A stretch of DNA of 64,000 nucleotides, taken from assembly GCA_029204225.1 (NCBI GenBank), contig CM055102.1, positions 42,807,425 through 42,871,424 on the forward strand, written 5' to 3'. A program made the position numbers and the translations under genes. How positions within the stretch are numbered: position 1 is the first letter of the stretch; every line of letters begins with the position of its first letter. Shown here piece by piece: positions 55,340-64,000 of the stretch. The stretch is from Diphasiastrum complanatum. Taxonomy: Eukaryota > Streptophyta > Lycopodiopsida > Lycopodiales > Lycopodiaceae. Below the pieces are notes generated by a model. It saw nothing but the letters and a program-made list of their open reading frames with translations, was not told where the DNA came from and made no database searches.

Positions 55340-55760
55340 AAATACAAAACAAGAAAACAATTACTCTATCGGCTAGATCGTGGGTGGCTGCAATCGTCGT
55401 CCAATTTGTTAGCGCAATTGCACGGGGTGAAGGTGAAAAGGGTGCGACTTGAGCCAGTACTGAAGTGAACGTTGGTGATGACGCAAAAGTGTGTCACTCT
55501 TATGAATGGCCTTACGATAAGATTTACAGGGTGCCTTATCTGTTAGGGCACCTTTGGCATTCAATAAGGTAGTGTCCCCTTTTCGCCTGTCACCATGACC
55601 TGTGTAAGAACACAATGTCGCGATTCATTCATCTTTTCTCCGTCTGTGCGAATTTGCGTGTAAAAGTGCAGACTGCGTGACAATGTTAGAAAAAATATGT
55701 AGCATGAATGGAGGCAGATTAAAATTGGGATTTAGGAGAGTAGGAGGAGTAAATCCAACA
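55340..55760 (-). mobile_element. Inner copia element: 5' LTR (first part)
   Basis: Minus strand begins TGTTGGATTTACTCC at 55760 and matches the first 400 or so bases of the LTR at 49909-51022 (shared CTCGAC-free U3 blocks, GGTGACAGGCGAAAAGGGGA and GCAGCCACCCACGATC). It ends TTTTTCA beside a GTATCAGA string at about 55328-55335, a candidate degenerate primer-binding site. Whether it is truncated or a short LTR variant is unclear. Confidence 0.65.
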
Positions 55761-56350
55761 ATGTGGACTTACGATTGTCTGCATCTCCTCCCCGGCTTGC
55801 ATCAGAATAGCCACTGAGCTGATGAAGATTGTCGTTGCTGACATCTCCATTGCAGATGCACTGTTCCATGGTAGCTCGAATATACCTCATGACTCGAATA
55901 AGAGCCTTCCAATGGGTAATGGCAGGATTAGCCATGTATTGGCTGAGTGAGCTAACAACAAAAGAGATATCTGGTCTTCTATAGACCATTGCGTACATGA
56001 GAGATCCTAGTATCGATCGATACAGAAACTCTCTCATTTTCTCCTTTTCTTGTTTGGTCTGGGGACATTGGTTCTTTGAAAAATGCAGGCCTGGATCCAT
56101 TGGTGAGTGAGCTAATTTACAATTCATCAAATTGTATCTGTTAAGAACATTATGAAGATACCTTTGTTGAGTAATGTAAATCAGTCGATTTGTTCTGTCT
56201 CTGCGGATTTAAATTCCCAGACATAAGTGAGCTTCATCCAGGTCAGTCATGTCGAATTCTGAGAATAACATTTGTTTTGAATCCTTAACCATATTGGTAT
56301 CGTTGTTGAAGAGCGACGTATCATCCACGTACAAGGTGATGATAATGAAG
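55761..56350 (-). pseudogene. Outer copia element: reverse transcriptase end and RNase H start
   Basis: Minus strand: YVDDTSLFNND near 56320, MVKDSKQMLFSEFDM, LAHSPMDPGLHFSKNQCPQT, RSILGSLMYAMVYRRPDISF, IRVMRYIRATMEQCICNGDV and SGYSDASRGGDADNRKST, where the inner element's LTR interrupts. A stop replaces a codon near 56210. Confidence 0.88.
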
Positions 56351-57345
56351 GATTGCTACACTGACTTCGGATAAACGTTGCAGTCAGCAGTGCTTGGTTT
56401 GAATCCTTGTTCAATGAGGAATGTGTTGATCCTCTGAAACCAAGCCCTGGTAGACTGTTTCATGTCATATAGTGCTTTGTGGAGTTTACAGACATGATTT
56501 TTCATGCCTTCCAGAACGTATCCTTCAGGCTGGATCATGTAGATATCTTCTTGTATAACTCCATTCAGATAGGCTGTTTGTACATCAAGTTGATGTACTT
56601 CGAGGTCGGCAGCTACAACATAAGACAAGAGCATTCGGATCGACAAATGTTTGATGACTGGACTAAAAGTCTCACTGTAGTCGACATTCAAGATCTGGGT
56701 GAATCCTCGTGCTACCAATCTAGCCTTCCTTCGATCAATTGCTCCGTTGGCATTATATTTGATCTTAAGATCCATTTGCAATCAATGATATTGCAGCCAA
56801 TAGGAGCTTTGACTAATGACCATGTCTAATTCCTAATAAGAGAGGAATACTCTTTGTCCATGGCTTCTCTAGAGAGATCAGAGTCTGGTTGGCTAAGTGC
56901 CTCTTCGACTGTCATCGGTTCCTGCATTAAGAGACAGGCAGACTCATGAGTATACCTTGTGGGCTGTGTGTGCACTCGGCTTGATCTTTTGGGAGGATTC
57001 GACTGATGAACCGCTCCTGGGACTTGTTGTTGGGTAGCAGCAACATCTTCATCTGATTCGTTGTCTCGAAGTGAGTCGAGAATACATACGTCTGAGCCAG
57101 AAGGTCGGTTTGTCGTATCAACGACAGGTGATGAAGGTCCTTCTTGACCAATATCCTTGCCTTTGAGGTCGACGAATTGATCCTCGATAAAGACTGTATC
57201 TCGGTTATACAAGATTTGCTGGGTATCAGGATCGTACAGCTTGTAAGTGTTATCACTAAGTATATCCGATCAGGATGGTCTTGAGACCTTGGAAGTCCAA
57301 TTTCTTTCTTGTGTCCTTTGGGATCTGCACATAGGCAATGCACCC
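56351..57345 (-). pseudogene. Outer copia element: integrase C-terminus and reverse transcriptase
   Basis: Minus strand. The 57212-56826 frame covers the Ser/Asp/Gln-rich linker (IEDQFVDLKGKD, QQVPGAVHQSNPPKRSSRVH, QEPMTVEEALSQ). 56781-56356 is reverse transcriptase (LKIKYNANGAIDRRKARLVA, YSETFSPVIKHLSIRML, VHQLDVQTAYLNGVIQEDIY, LHKALYDMKQSTRAWF). Frameshifts occur near 56775 and 57245, and a stop near 56356. Confidence 0.88.
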
Positions 57346-57373
57346 AAACACTCTTAGATTTTTCAAAGAAGGC

Positions 57374-58051
57374 TTAGAGCCTGTCCACACCTCGTGGGGT
57401 GTCTTGTTTGAGAGGGCCTTGGTCGAACATGGAGACAGCTTCAGCCCAGAATCTCTTGGTCAATGATGCATGCGATAGCATACATTTAGCAGATTCGACT
57501 AGAGTACAATTCTTCCTCTCAGCTAAGCCATTAGACTGAGGACTGTATGGAGTGATGAATTGCTGCTCAATGCCTTGACTTTGGTAGTACTCATGAAACT
57601 TGACAGAGATATATTCTCCACCGTTGTCTGACCCTAGGGTCTTGATCATCCTTCCAGTCTCCTTTTCTGCACGCTCCTTGAAGATTCTGAAGCAGTTAAA
57701 GGCTTCTGATTTCTTTGTAATAAAGTACACCATAGTCCTTCTGGAGAATTCATCAATAAAGGTTATAAAATGTTTGGCGTCCTTCAGCAAAGGATTTTTC
57801 ATCGGGCCACAAATATCTGAATGTACAACATCTAGCAATCCTCTAGCAACATGTTGATGGCTTGACTTAAATGGTTTCCTAGTTTGTTTACCAACTAGAC
57901 AGTTTTGATAGATAGGTAACTCGACATTTTTGCAAGGATAGTCGAGATCAAGAACAATAGATTGTCTAGACATTCGTTGTACATTGGCATGATTTAAATG
58001 ACCAAGTCTATAATGCCAAAGTAAACCTTTATTTGAATGAATTGAAGTCAA
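57374..58051 (-). pseudogene. Outer copia element: pre-integrase domain and integrase core
   Basis: Minus strand, one open frame: LLWHYRLGHLNHANVQRMS, the zinc-domain end, HSDICGPM, FITFIDEFSRRTMVYFITKK (first Asp), LGSDNGGEYIS (second Asp), SPQSNGLAERKNCTLVESAK (Glu) and HASLTKRFWAEAVS, after which the frame shifts. This is the best-preserved integrase core in the nested pair. Confidence 0.9.
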
Positions 58052-58054
58052 GGG

Positions 58055-58325
58055 TAATGCTATCCTTGATGGAAGAAGAGATGACTACTACTGCTTTGTC
58101 ATTCTTCTCCTTCCATTCTCGAAATTCTTTGTCTGTTTGGCCGACCTCTCTTTGGTGCCATCAACCCATGGCCATAATGCTTCTCCTCTTAGGATAAGCG
58201 ATGTCTTCACTTTTCAGGCCAAGAAATTTGACCCGTCTACTTCAAGTACTGTGCATATTCTTAATTGGATGTTGTGTATGGAAGCCATAGTCTCAATGAC
58301 GAGGCTTTGATTAAGCCTTGAGGCT
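58055..58325 (-). pseudogene. Outer copia element: gag N-terminal remnant
   Basis: Minus strand: MASIHNIQLRICTVLEVDGS, NFL, a stop, KVKTSLILRGEALWPWVDGT, then KERS.KQTKNF, the head of a plant copia gag. At about 58055 it jumps directly to the pre-integrase domain, so most of gag and the whole protease are deleted. Confidence 0.75.
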
Positions 58326-58336
58326 CTGATACCACT
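58325..58336 (-). other. Copia primer-binding site of the outer element
   Basis: Minus strand TGGTATCAGAGC, a perfect plant copia primer-binding site, about 40 bp before the gag start. Confidence 0.88.
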
Positions 58337-58340
58337 ATTG

Positions 58341-58795
58341 AAAACTGTAGGTCGAACAATCGGGTTGCTCTGTGAGAATCCGCGTGTTCTTGATTAGGCG
58401 ATTTCCAATTAAAACTCAGATGGAGCCGATCTATCAGATAAGGCTACTGCCTAAGGTCGTGATCAGTCATCCTCTGAGCAACAGATAGCTACTACTAATC
58501 TGACAATAGGGTTATGGATAATGTCAAGTGACAGTGGATATATATCTACTGACAAAAATGAAAAAAACATCATAAACATTCCAGAATTGCACATTGAGCA
58601 GAAACCATGTTACTCATCCACATTATCAAAATCTGAGGTGTACATTAGAAGTTCTTTCTTGAGGGCGCTGCCTGTTTCCCAGATCAATGCGTCTGCGTGA
58701 GAGAGGTGTTCTCTTCTCACAAATGGAACTAGCTACTCCTAGAACCTATCTTACTTCCTTGATACGCACCTCATTGAGTGTTGCGTTCAGGATTT

Positions 58796-58837
<42 letters not shown>

Positions 58838-58849
58838 CTCTCTCTCTCA

Positions 58850-58947
<98 letters not shown>

Positions 58948-59395
58948 CAATACATATATCACGCTGGATTAGATTACAAGATTGATTAGCTAAGTTTAAG
59001 CTAAGCATCTGTTAAATACGTTTCTATTACCGTTGCATGGCGCGCGGTCGATCGTGATAGTTTGAAAACTTCACACCAGAGTAGCTGAGGTCCGATAGTC
59101 CTGCCCATGCCCGATAGTTCGTCGTCACCTTGGCTTGCATATGGATACTCGGACGTGTTGGCCTTCTAAGTACTGTGGCGAAAAAGATGAAAAGCTGGAA
59201 AAAGCAAAGGTTGGTTGAAAAAAAATCCTAAGTCATTTTAGACCTGTTGTCGCCTTTTATCAAAATGCGAAAAATGCGAACTGTGCGACAAACAGCTCAA
59301 ATATGCAGACTGTGTAGAAAACTAGTTAAAATATGCAGCAGTTTTAAAATACTAAGGCTTTAAAGTAGAAACTTAATGTTTCTTCAGGATGATGG
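58341..59395 (-). mobile_element. Probable 5' LTR of the outer copia element
   Basis: Lies just upstream of the primer-binding site on the minus strand and ends CAGTTTTCA. Its far part, 59225-59335, shares AAATATGCAGACTG and AAATATGCAGCA blocks with the LTR starts at 50.9 and 55.7 kb. The middle contains a 152-bp (CT)n run and otherwise shows little similarity to 49909-51022. Either strongly diverged or replaced by recombination. The right edge is approximate. Confidence 0.4.
58793..58944 (+). repeat. (CT)n microsatellite with short interruptions
   Basis: About 150 bp of CT units with three one- or two-base interruptions (near 58815, 58838 and 58850) in the first half and none in the second. 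It generates spurious Leu-Ser and Arg-Glu open frames. Confidence 0.95.
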
Positions 59396-59399
59396 AGAG

Positions 59400-60148
59400 C
59401 ATGTGAATTAAGCATGAAGTTGATGTGTATGTGAAGATCCAAGAGAAAATGAGAAGACTAAAGTTGAGGACTCCAAGGTGGGTACCCAAATGGTACTTGA
59501 AGGTAACATGTGACATGGAATAAGGGAGAGAATCCCAAATCTAGCAAACATGGAGAGGCTCGAGAGGTTCACAAGAGATCAAAAATCCCCTCGAAAGCTA
59601 GAGATGAACCTAGCTTTGATGGGTACAGTGCTCAAGACTCAAGAACCTAATTCATTTGACAAAGCAATGTAGTACAAGGAATGGTGAGACAAAAGTAGAA
59701 GCCATAATGAAGAACATGATGTGGGGACTTGGTTGAACTATCTGATGGTAAGACACCTATCTCTTGCAAATGGATTTAAAAGGTCCAGTATGGAGCATAT
59801 TGACAACTCAATAAGTATAAAGCCACGGCTAGTTGCAAGAGTATTTGAGCAGTAGAAAGGTATTGATTTTGAGGAAAACCTTCGCACCCGTAGCTAAGAT
59901 GGTGGTCACCGTAGTTTCTATTATTGCCATTTATGCTTTTTAGTTGGAAGATCCAGTGAGTGAATGTTAAAATATGCTTTCTTAAATGTTGGATTAGGAG
60001 GCGTACTTGGTACAACCTCAAGTATTTATTGAACCTAAAAAGAACACTTGGTGTGCAAGCTCAATAAAGCCTTCTATAGATTGAAGCAAGCACCACGAGC
60101 GTGGTACTCTTGCATCGATGAAAACTTTAAATGAAAGGGAATGGTAAA
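59400..60148 (+). pseudogene. Copia pol fragment (linker and reverse transcriptase)
   Basis: Plus strand with many frame changes: MNLALMGTVLKTQEPNSF near 59606 (same linker as at 1905-1950), LSDGKTPIS, CKWI, LNKYKA, PVAKMV-like and LVQPQVFIEPKK near 60010, LNKAFYRLKQAPRAWYS-like at about 60060, then KGMVKS. It ends at about 60148, where the next element's LTR appears to begin. Same family as 1312-2097. Confidence 0.75.
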
Positions 60149-60911
60149 GAGTGTCAGAAATTAGTGGGTATGAGCGGAAGCTGGGGAGTGAGTTGGGTGC
60201 CACACTTAGCAACAAAAATAATTCAAACAAAGGGATTCATACAAATGCGCAATAGAACAATGACAGTAGTAGGACAAATTACACTATGATTATTATCAAC
60301 TATGAGTATAATTGGCATGAGGTTATACCTTCAGCTTATTGAGCGTGATTACGCTGATTCTGATTAACAATTGATTAGACTTTGAATTATCAAAAGATGT
60401 TGTCTAATGAAGATTCTAAAGAAATTAGATATACCAAAAATATCTACAACTAACTTGCATTGAATACTATCTTCTATATTAATAACAACCGCCTTGTAAC
60501 TATAAATACATGTACAAAATAGGCGAACTGTCAACACGAAGCTGTTAGGGTTGGATTTATGACCGACAATATCAAAATTACATAGGGTCGATTTTTATAC
60601 AAAGGATCAAAAATTTTACAACTGGTCGAAAAAGATACCAAGTGTCAAATTTTTTGGGGTCGAAAAATTTGACCCCTGATCCGGAGATCCAAGGTCGAAC
60701 ACGGCCGGATATTTTAGTAAAAGATCAGAAAAATTCGAAACCGATCCGACCCGACTTAGGGTTAGAAAAATCTCTGTTTTGAATGGCTTTTCAGAACGCT
60801 CATTAACAAAAAGATTTAAGGCTGAGAATTGAAATCACCCACTGTGTCCTACATGGACACTCACAATTTTACCAAGGTGATTCCAAGTAATCAAGTGCTT
60901 TGAATGGTCTA
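60149..60911 (-). mobile_element. 3' LTR of the last copia element (approximate)
   Basis: On the minus strand it follows the stop codon and purine tract AAGGGGGAG (complement of 60912-60920), starts TGTAGTAGACC and, if the left edge is right, ends TTTCTGACA at 60149, where the unrelated copia fragment stops. Contains several GGTCGA and TCGACC-type short repeats at 60590-60700. The left boundary is inferred only from the neighbour. Confidence 0.45.
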
Positions 60912-60920
60912 CTACACTCC

Positions 60921-61600
60921 CCCTTAATGTGGATCTTGAAAAGTTGTGATCTTCAGATTTTAAAATGTCGTTGAATTTGAGATGATGCTCCTTTGATAGG
61001 GCCTTTGTGAAGTAATCTGCTACCATTGATTTTGTCCTACAGTAGACTAATGATATCTCCTTGCTTTGCACTTTCTCTCTTAAATAATGATACCTGATTT
61101 CGATATGCTTGCTTCGTGAATGAAATCTCGGATTGAGAGAGAGGGAGCAATGGTGCTTTGATTGTCTTAGAAAATGGTTGATGGATGTGACTGTGCAAGG
61201 TCAATTTAAGCTAGCAGGTGCCTCAACCAAATTGTCTCCTTACCAGCATTCGTAGCAGCAATGTATTCTGATTCGGTTGATGATGATGCTACTGAGAGCT
61301 GCTTTTGGCTGTTCAAAGAGATTGGACCTTGATTGTATAAAAATACAAATCCCAAAGTCGATCTTCTGGTATTAATGTCCCCTGCCCATCTGCATATGTG
61401 TATTCTTCAAGTATGTTGGTAGGTTGGCTGCCTCCATAACAGATGCTAAGATGTTTGGTGGCTTGGATGTGCTTCATGACCTTTGTGAGTGCTTTTCCAA
61501 TGGGCTCATCCCTGGATTTGAAAGGAACTGGCTGAGTGAACTGATTGAATATGCAATGTTAGGGTCGAGTGTAGATCAGTGCATACATCAGTGAGCCGAT
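60921..61600 (-). pseudogene. Last copia element: RNase H
   Basis: Minus strand: QSKEISLVYCRTKSMVADYF, TKALSKEHHLKFNDI, and, in other frames upstream, blocks corresponding to SASSSTESEYIAA (near 61270), GDINTRRSTLGFVFL-type (near 61355) and SPIGKALTKVMKHI-type (near 61480-61500). Stops and frameshifts are frequent. Confidence 0.8.
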
Positions 61601-62490
61601 GATGGAGTGAAATGGATATTGCTTCATCTCCTCCTTTTCTATCTTAGTTTTTTGAGGAGATTGTTCCTTTTGATAGCTTTAGTCCAGGGTCGAGTGGAAA
61701 GTGATTTGGTTTGCAGTTGGCCATTCCATTACTTTTCCAGCACATTTGAGATATCTTTGCTGGCTGATAAAAATCAGTTTGCTGGGTCGAATTTGAAATT
61801 TTTTGATTCTGAGACAATAGTGGCTAGACCCATATCAATCATTTTGTACTCCTTGGCCAGCATGCATTTCGTATCCTTTATCAAGTTTAGATTGTTACTG
61901 AATAATAGTGTATATTTCACATAGAGAGTGATGATGATGAAGAAATTCGATACAAATTTGAAGTAGACATTCGAATATGTGAGTTTGGAATAAAACTATT
62001 CTCAATAAGGAATGCATTGATTTTCTGGAACCAGACTCTGGGTGACTGTTTTAGCCCATAGAGTACCTTGTGAATTTTGCACACAAGGTGTTGCTTACCC
62101 TCAGTTCGTATCTTTCTGGTTGTGACATAAAGATTTTCTCTTCAATGGTCCCATTGAGGAAAGCGGTCTGGACATCCATTTGATGGTCTTCGAGATTTGT
62201 TGAAGCTGCAAAGGAGAGTAATAGCCAGATCGAAATATGCTTGACTACTGGGCTGAAGGTCTCGAAATAGTCCAGATCTGGAATCTAGGAATAGCCTTTG
62301 GCAACCAGCCTGAATTTGTATCGATTTAGCCTTCCTTCAGCATGCCTTGAATATCCATTTGCATGGAATCAAATTTTTGTCCTTTGACAGTTCAGTGATT
62401 GTCCACGTTTGATTCTCCATCAGAGAATCGAATTCTGTGTCCATAGCTGCTTTTCAAATTGTATTTGGTTCTTGCGCAAGGTAACAGGTT
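61601..62490 (-). pseudogene. Last copia element: reverse transcriptase with altered catalytic motif
   Basis: Minus strand, several frames: QMDVQTAFLNGTIEEKI-type block near 62140-62180, KVLYGLKQSPRVWF-type near 62030-62065, then TLYVKYTLLFSNNLNLIKDT near 61880-61920. The motif reads YVKY instead of YVDD, so both catalytic Asp residues are lost. Adjacent regions carry stops. Confidence 0.82.
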
Positions 62491-62497
62491 ACATTAT

Positions 62498-63115
62498 CTA
62501 TAAATCTAGATGGAGACTGTCTGGTCGATTTGACCTTCTTGGCTGGATTTCTTCCCTCTGCTGATCAGACTCATTATTAGAGTTAGAATCTATTTCTTGA
62601 TTTTCAAGGTCAAAATTTGGTTGTTCGACCCTGGTCGGATTTTGACTGTTCGACTCTGGGGTCGAATTTAGACTGTTCGACCCTAGGGTCGAATTTGGAC
62701 TATTCATCGACCTTGGGGTTGGAAATTTGTGCAGCCTTTCCTTGGGGTCGAAAAACTTGTCTTCTAGAAAAATGACATTTTTGTTCGTGAATGTCTTTTC
62801 TGTGTCCAGATTGTAGAGTTTGTATGTCTTGTAATATGGAGAGTAGCCAATAAAAATCAATTTTCTGCTTGTGTTGTCCAGTTTCTTCTTGAGATCTTCA
62901 AGGATTCATGCATAAGCAATGCATCCAAATACTCTGATCTTTTTGAGTGTTGGTTTCGATCCTGTCCACACCTCATAAGGTGTCTTTCCATTCAGGGCTT
63001 TGGTGATGGATTGATTTTGCAAATAGGTTGTTGTAGTAACAACTTCTGCCAGAACTTCTTTAGAAGAGAGGCATGGGCTAGGATGCTCTTGGCACTTTCG
63101 ATGAGTGTTCAATTC
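62498..63115 (-). pseudogene. Last copia element: integrase C-terminal region and linker
   Basis: Minus strand: NGKTPYEVWTGSKPTLKKIR, VFGCIAYA (62910-63005), a stop, then MIFIGYSPYYKTYKLYN (62860 downward) and a Ser/Asn/Pro-rich linker ending RRSNRPDSLHL. The linker contains a short tandem repeat (62620-62705) of a 27-30 bp unit, TTCGACCCT.GGGTCGAATTT, giving NSTPESNSQNP-type peptide repeats. Confidence 0.85.
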
Positions 63116-63770
63116 CTCCTTTCAGCTACACCATTGGACTGAGGTGAGTAGCTTGTTGTGAATTGTTGTTGTATTTCGTTGGCCTTGCAGAGTTCTTTGA
63201 ATTCTATGGAGATAAATTGTCCCCCTCCATCTGAATGTGGAGCTTGATTTTTCTCTGGGTCAAATTTTTTGCTGATGCCTTGAATTGTTTGAATAATTTG
63301 AATGTTTTATGATTTGTTCTTCTAAAATAGGTAGTAGTCCTCCGAGAGAAGTTGTCGATGAAGGTTAAGAAATAAAGAGCTCCTCATGTGGAAGCAGTCT
63401 ACATCGGGCCACAAATGTCACTATGTATAAGATCTAGCAAGCATTTGAAAGTATGAACTAAGTCAGAAATAAAAGGACTTCTAGCATGCTTGCTGATTAT
63501 ACAGCTTTCACATGGAGAAGTTGGCTTGCTGACAGAAGACAGATCTTGTACTAGTTCTTGAGTTGACATTTGTTGAATACTATTGAAGTTCAAATGGCCT
63601 AATCTGAAATGCCAAAACATATTTAGGTGATTCGAAAGTAGAAGTGTGAAGAGCTTGTTGATTGTTGGAGGAGTAGCACTGGCTGAGTTTGTAAAGATTG
63701 CCACTCCTTTTTTCCAAAAGCTAGATTTTTTCAAATTTGTCAAGTATTGTGTAGCCATTTGAATCAAATT
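63116..63770 (-). pseudogene. Last copia element: pre-integrase domain and integrase core
   Basis: Minus strand. 63767-63399 reads FWHFRLGHLNFNSIQQMSTQ and CESCIISKHARSPF (zinc domain), then LIHSDICGPM. Below 63399 the core continues in broken frames: FIDNFSRRTTTYF-type near 63345, DGGGQFIS-type near 63215 and QQQFTTSYSPQSNGVAERRN-type near 63110-63175. Confidence 0.82.
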
Positions 63771-64000
63771 GACCTTTCGACCTGAATCAATGTTTTGTTG
63801 ACTGAGAGCAGATTCTTGGTTAGGTTGGGTACGTGGAGAACGTTGGAGAGCAATTTGACTTCACCGTTCTGAAATTCGACCCTGACTGTTCTTTTACCCT
63901 GGATCGAATGTGATGAGTTGTCTCCAAGTTGTACAACTCGAGAATGGGTGAAAGATTTATAGTCTTTGAACTAGTCATGATGGTGAGTCATGTGTTGTGT
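63771..64000 (-). pseudogene. Last copia element: protease region (runs off the window)
   Basis: Minus strand: TQHMTHHHD at the window edge, a stop, then FTHSRVVQLGDNSSHSIQGK, LLSNVLHVPNLTKNLLSVN, the C-terminal two thirds of a copia aspartic protease domain. The active-site D-S/T-G, gag and 5' LTR lie beyond 64000. Confidence 0.85.

Noticed and set aside
58687-58989. Leu-Ser and Arg-Glu repeat frames on both strands
   Set aside because: Artefacts of the (CT)n run at 58793-58944.

Overview
The window is nuclear DNA of a land plant. Two intron-containing plant-type S-adenosylmethionine-dependent O-methyltransferase genes with GT-AG introns sit in a matrix of Ty1/copia, Ty3/gypsy and CACTA transposon remnants, MITE-like and foldback elements, minisatellites and long (CT)n/(GT)n/(TA)n runs. 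The lineage cannot be fixed from sequence alone. No rRNA, tRNA or CRISPR array was recognised.

Layout. 1-5.0 kb: a diverged dispersed repeat in two copies around a broken copia fragment, then minisatellite and microsatellites. 5.1-6.6 kb: O-methyltransferase gene 1 (minus strand, three exons, 362 aa), with a GC-rich foldback repeat about 110 bp upstream of its start. 7.1-9.5 kb: minisatellite and gene-poor DNA. 9.5-13.3 kb: an inverted pair of LTR fragments, a copia tail on minus, and a copia element on plus (integrase to RNase H plus 3' LTR). 13.3-19 kb: largely featureless, with (GT)n, a 144-bp duplication and a minisatellite. 19.2-22.2 kb: a decayed ORF series of transposon type, then a second copia tail with LTR. 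22.5-24.9 kb: copia LTR with primer-binding site and a minus-strand copia fragment interrupted by a MITE with a 9-bp target duplication. 25-26.3 kb: a local three-copy repeat. 26.9-29.7 kb: CACTA remnant ending in a recognisable terminal repeat inside a copia LTR. 32.9-34.5 kb: O-methyltransferase gene 2 (plus strand, three exons, 362 aa). 34.7-37.2 kb: foldback, polypurine tract, repeat pair. 37.6-40.0 kb: second CACTA remnant (minus). 40.4-43.9 kb: copia with LTR, gag, protease and integrase. 43.9-49.9 kb: gypsy derivative lacking protease and reverse transcriptase but carrying a downstream coiled-coil ORF. 49.9-59.4 kb: a copia element nested inside a relative. 59.4-64 kb: a copia fragment on plus, then a larger decayed copia element on minus that runs off the end.

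The two methyltransferase genes are the only apparently intact host genes. They point away from each other with about 26 kb of transposon debris between them. They share exon sizes and splice phases, but exons 1-2 are much more alike than exon 3. Enzymes of this family methylate hydroxyl groups of phenolics (phenylpropanoids, flavonoids and relatives) in the cytosol; the substrate here is unknown. Every transposon coding region is damaged in some way, so none looks autonomous.
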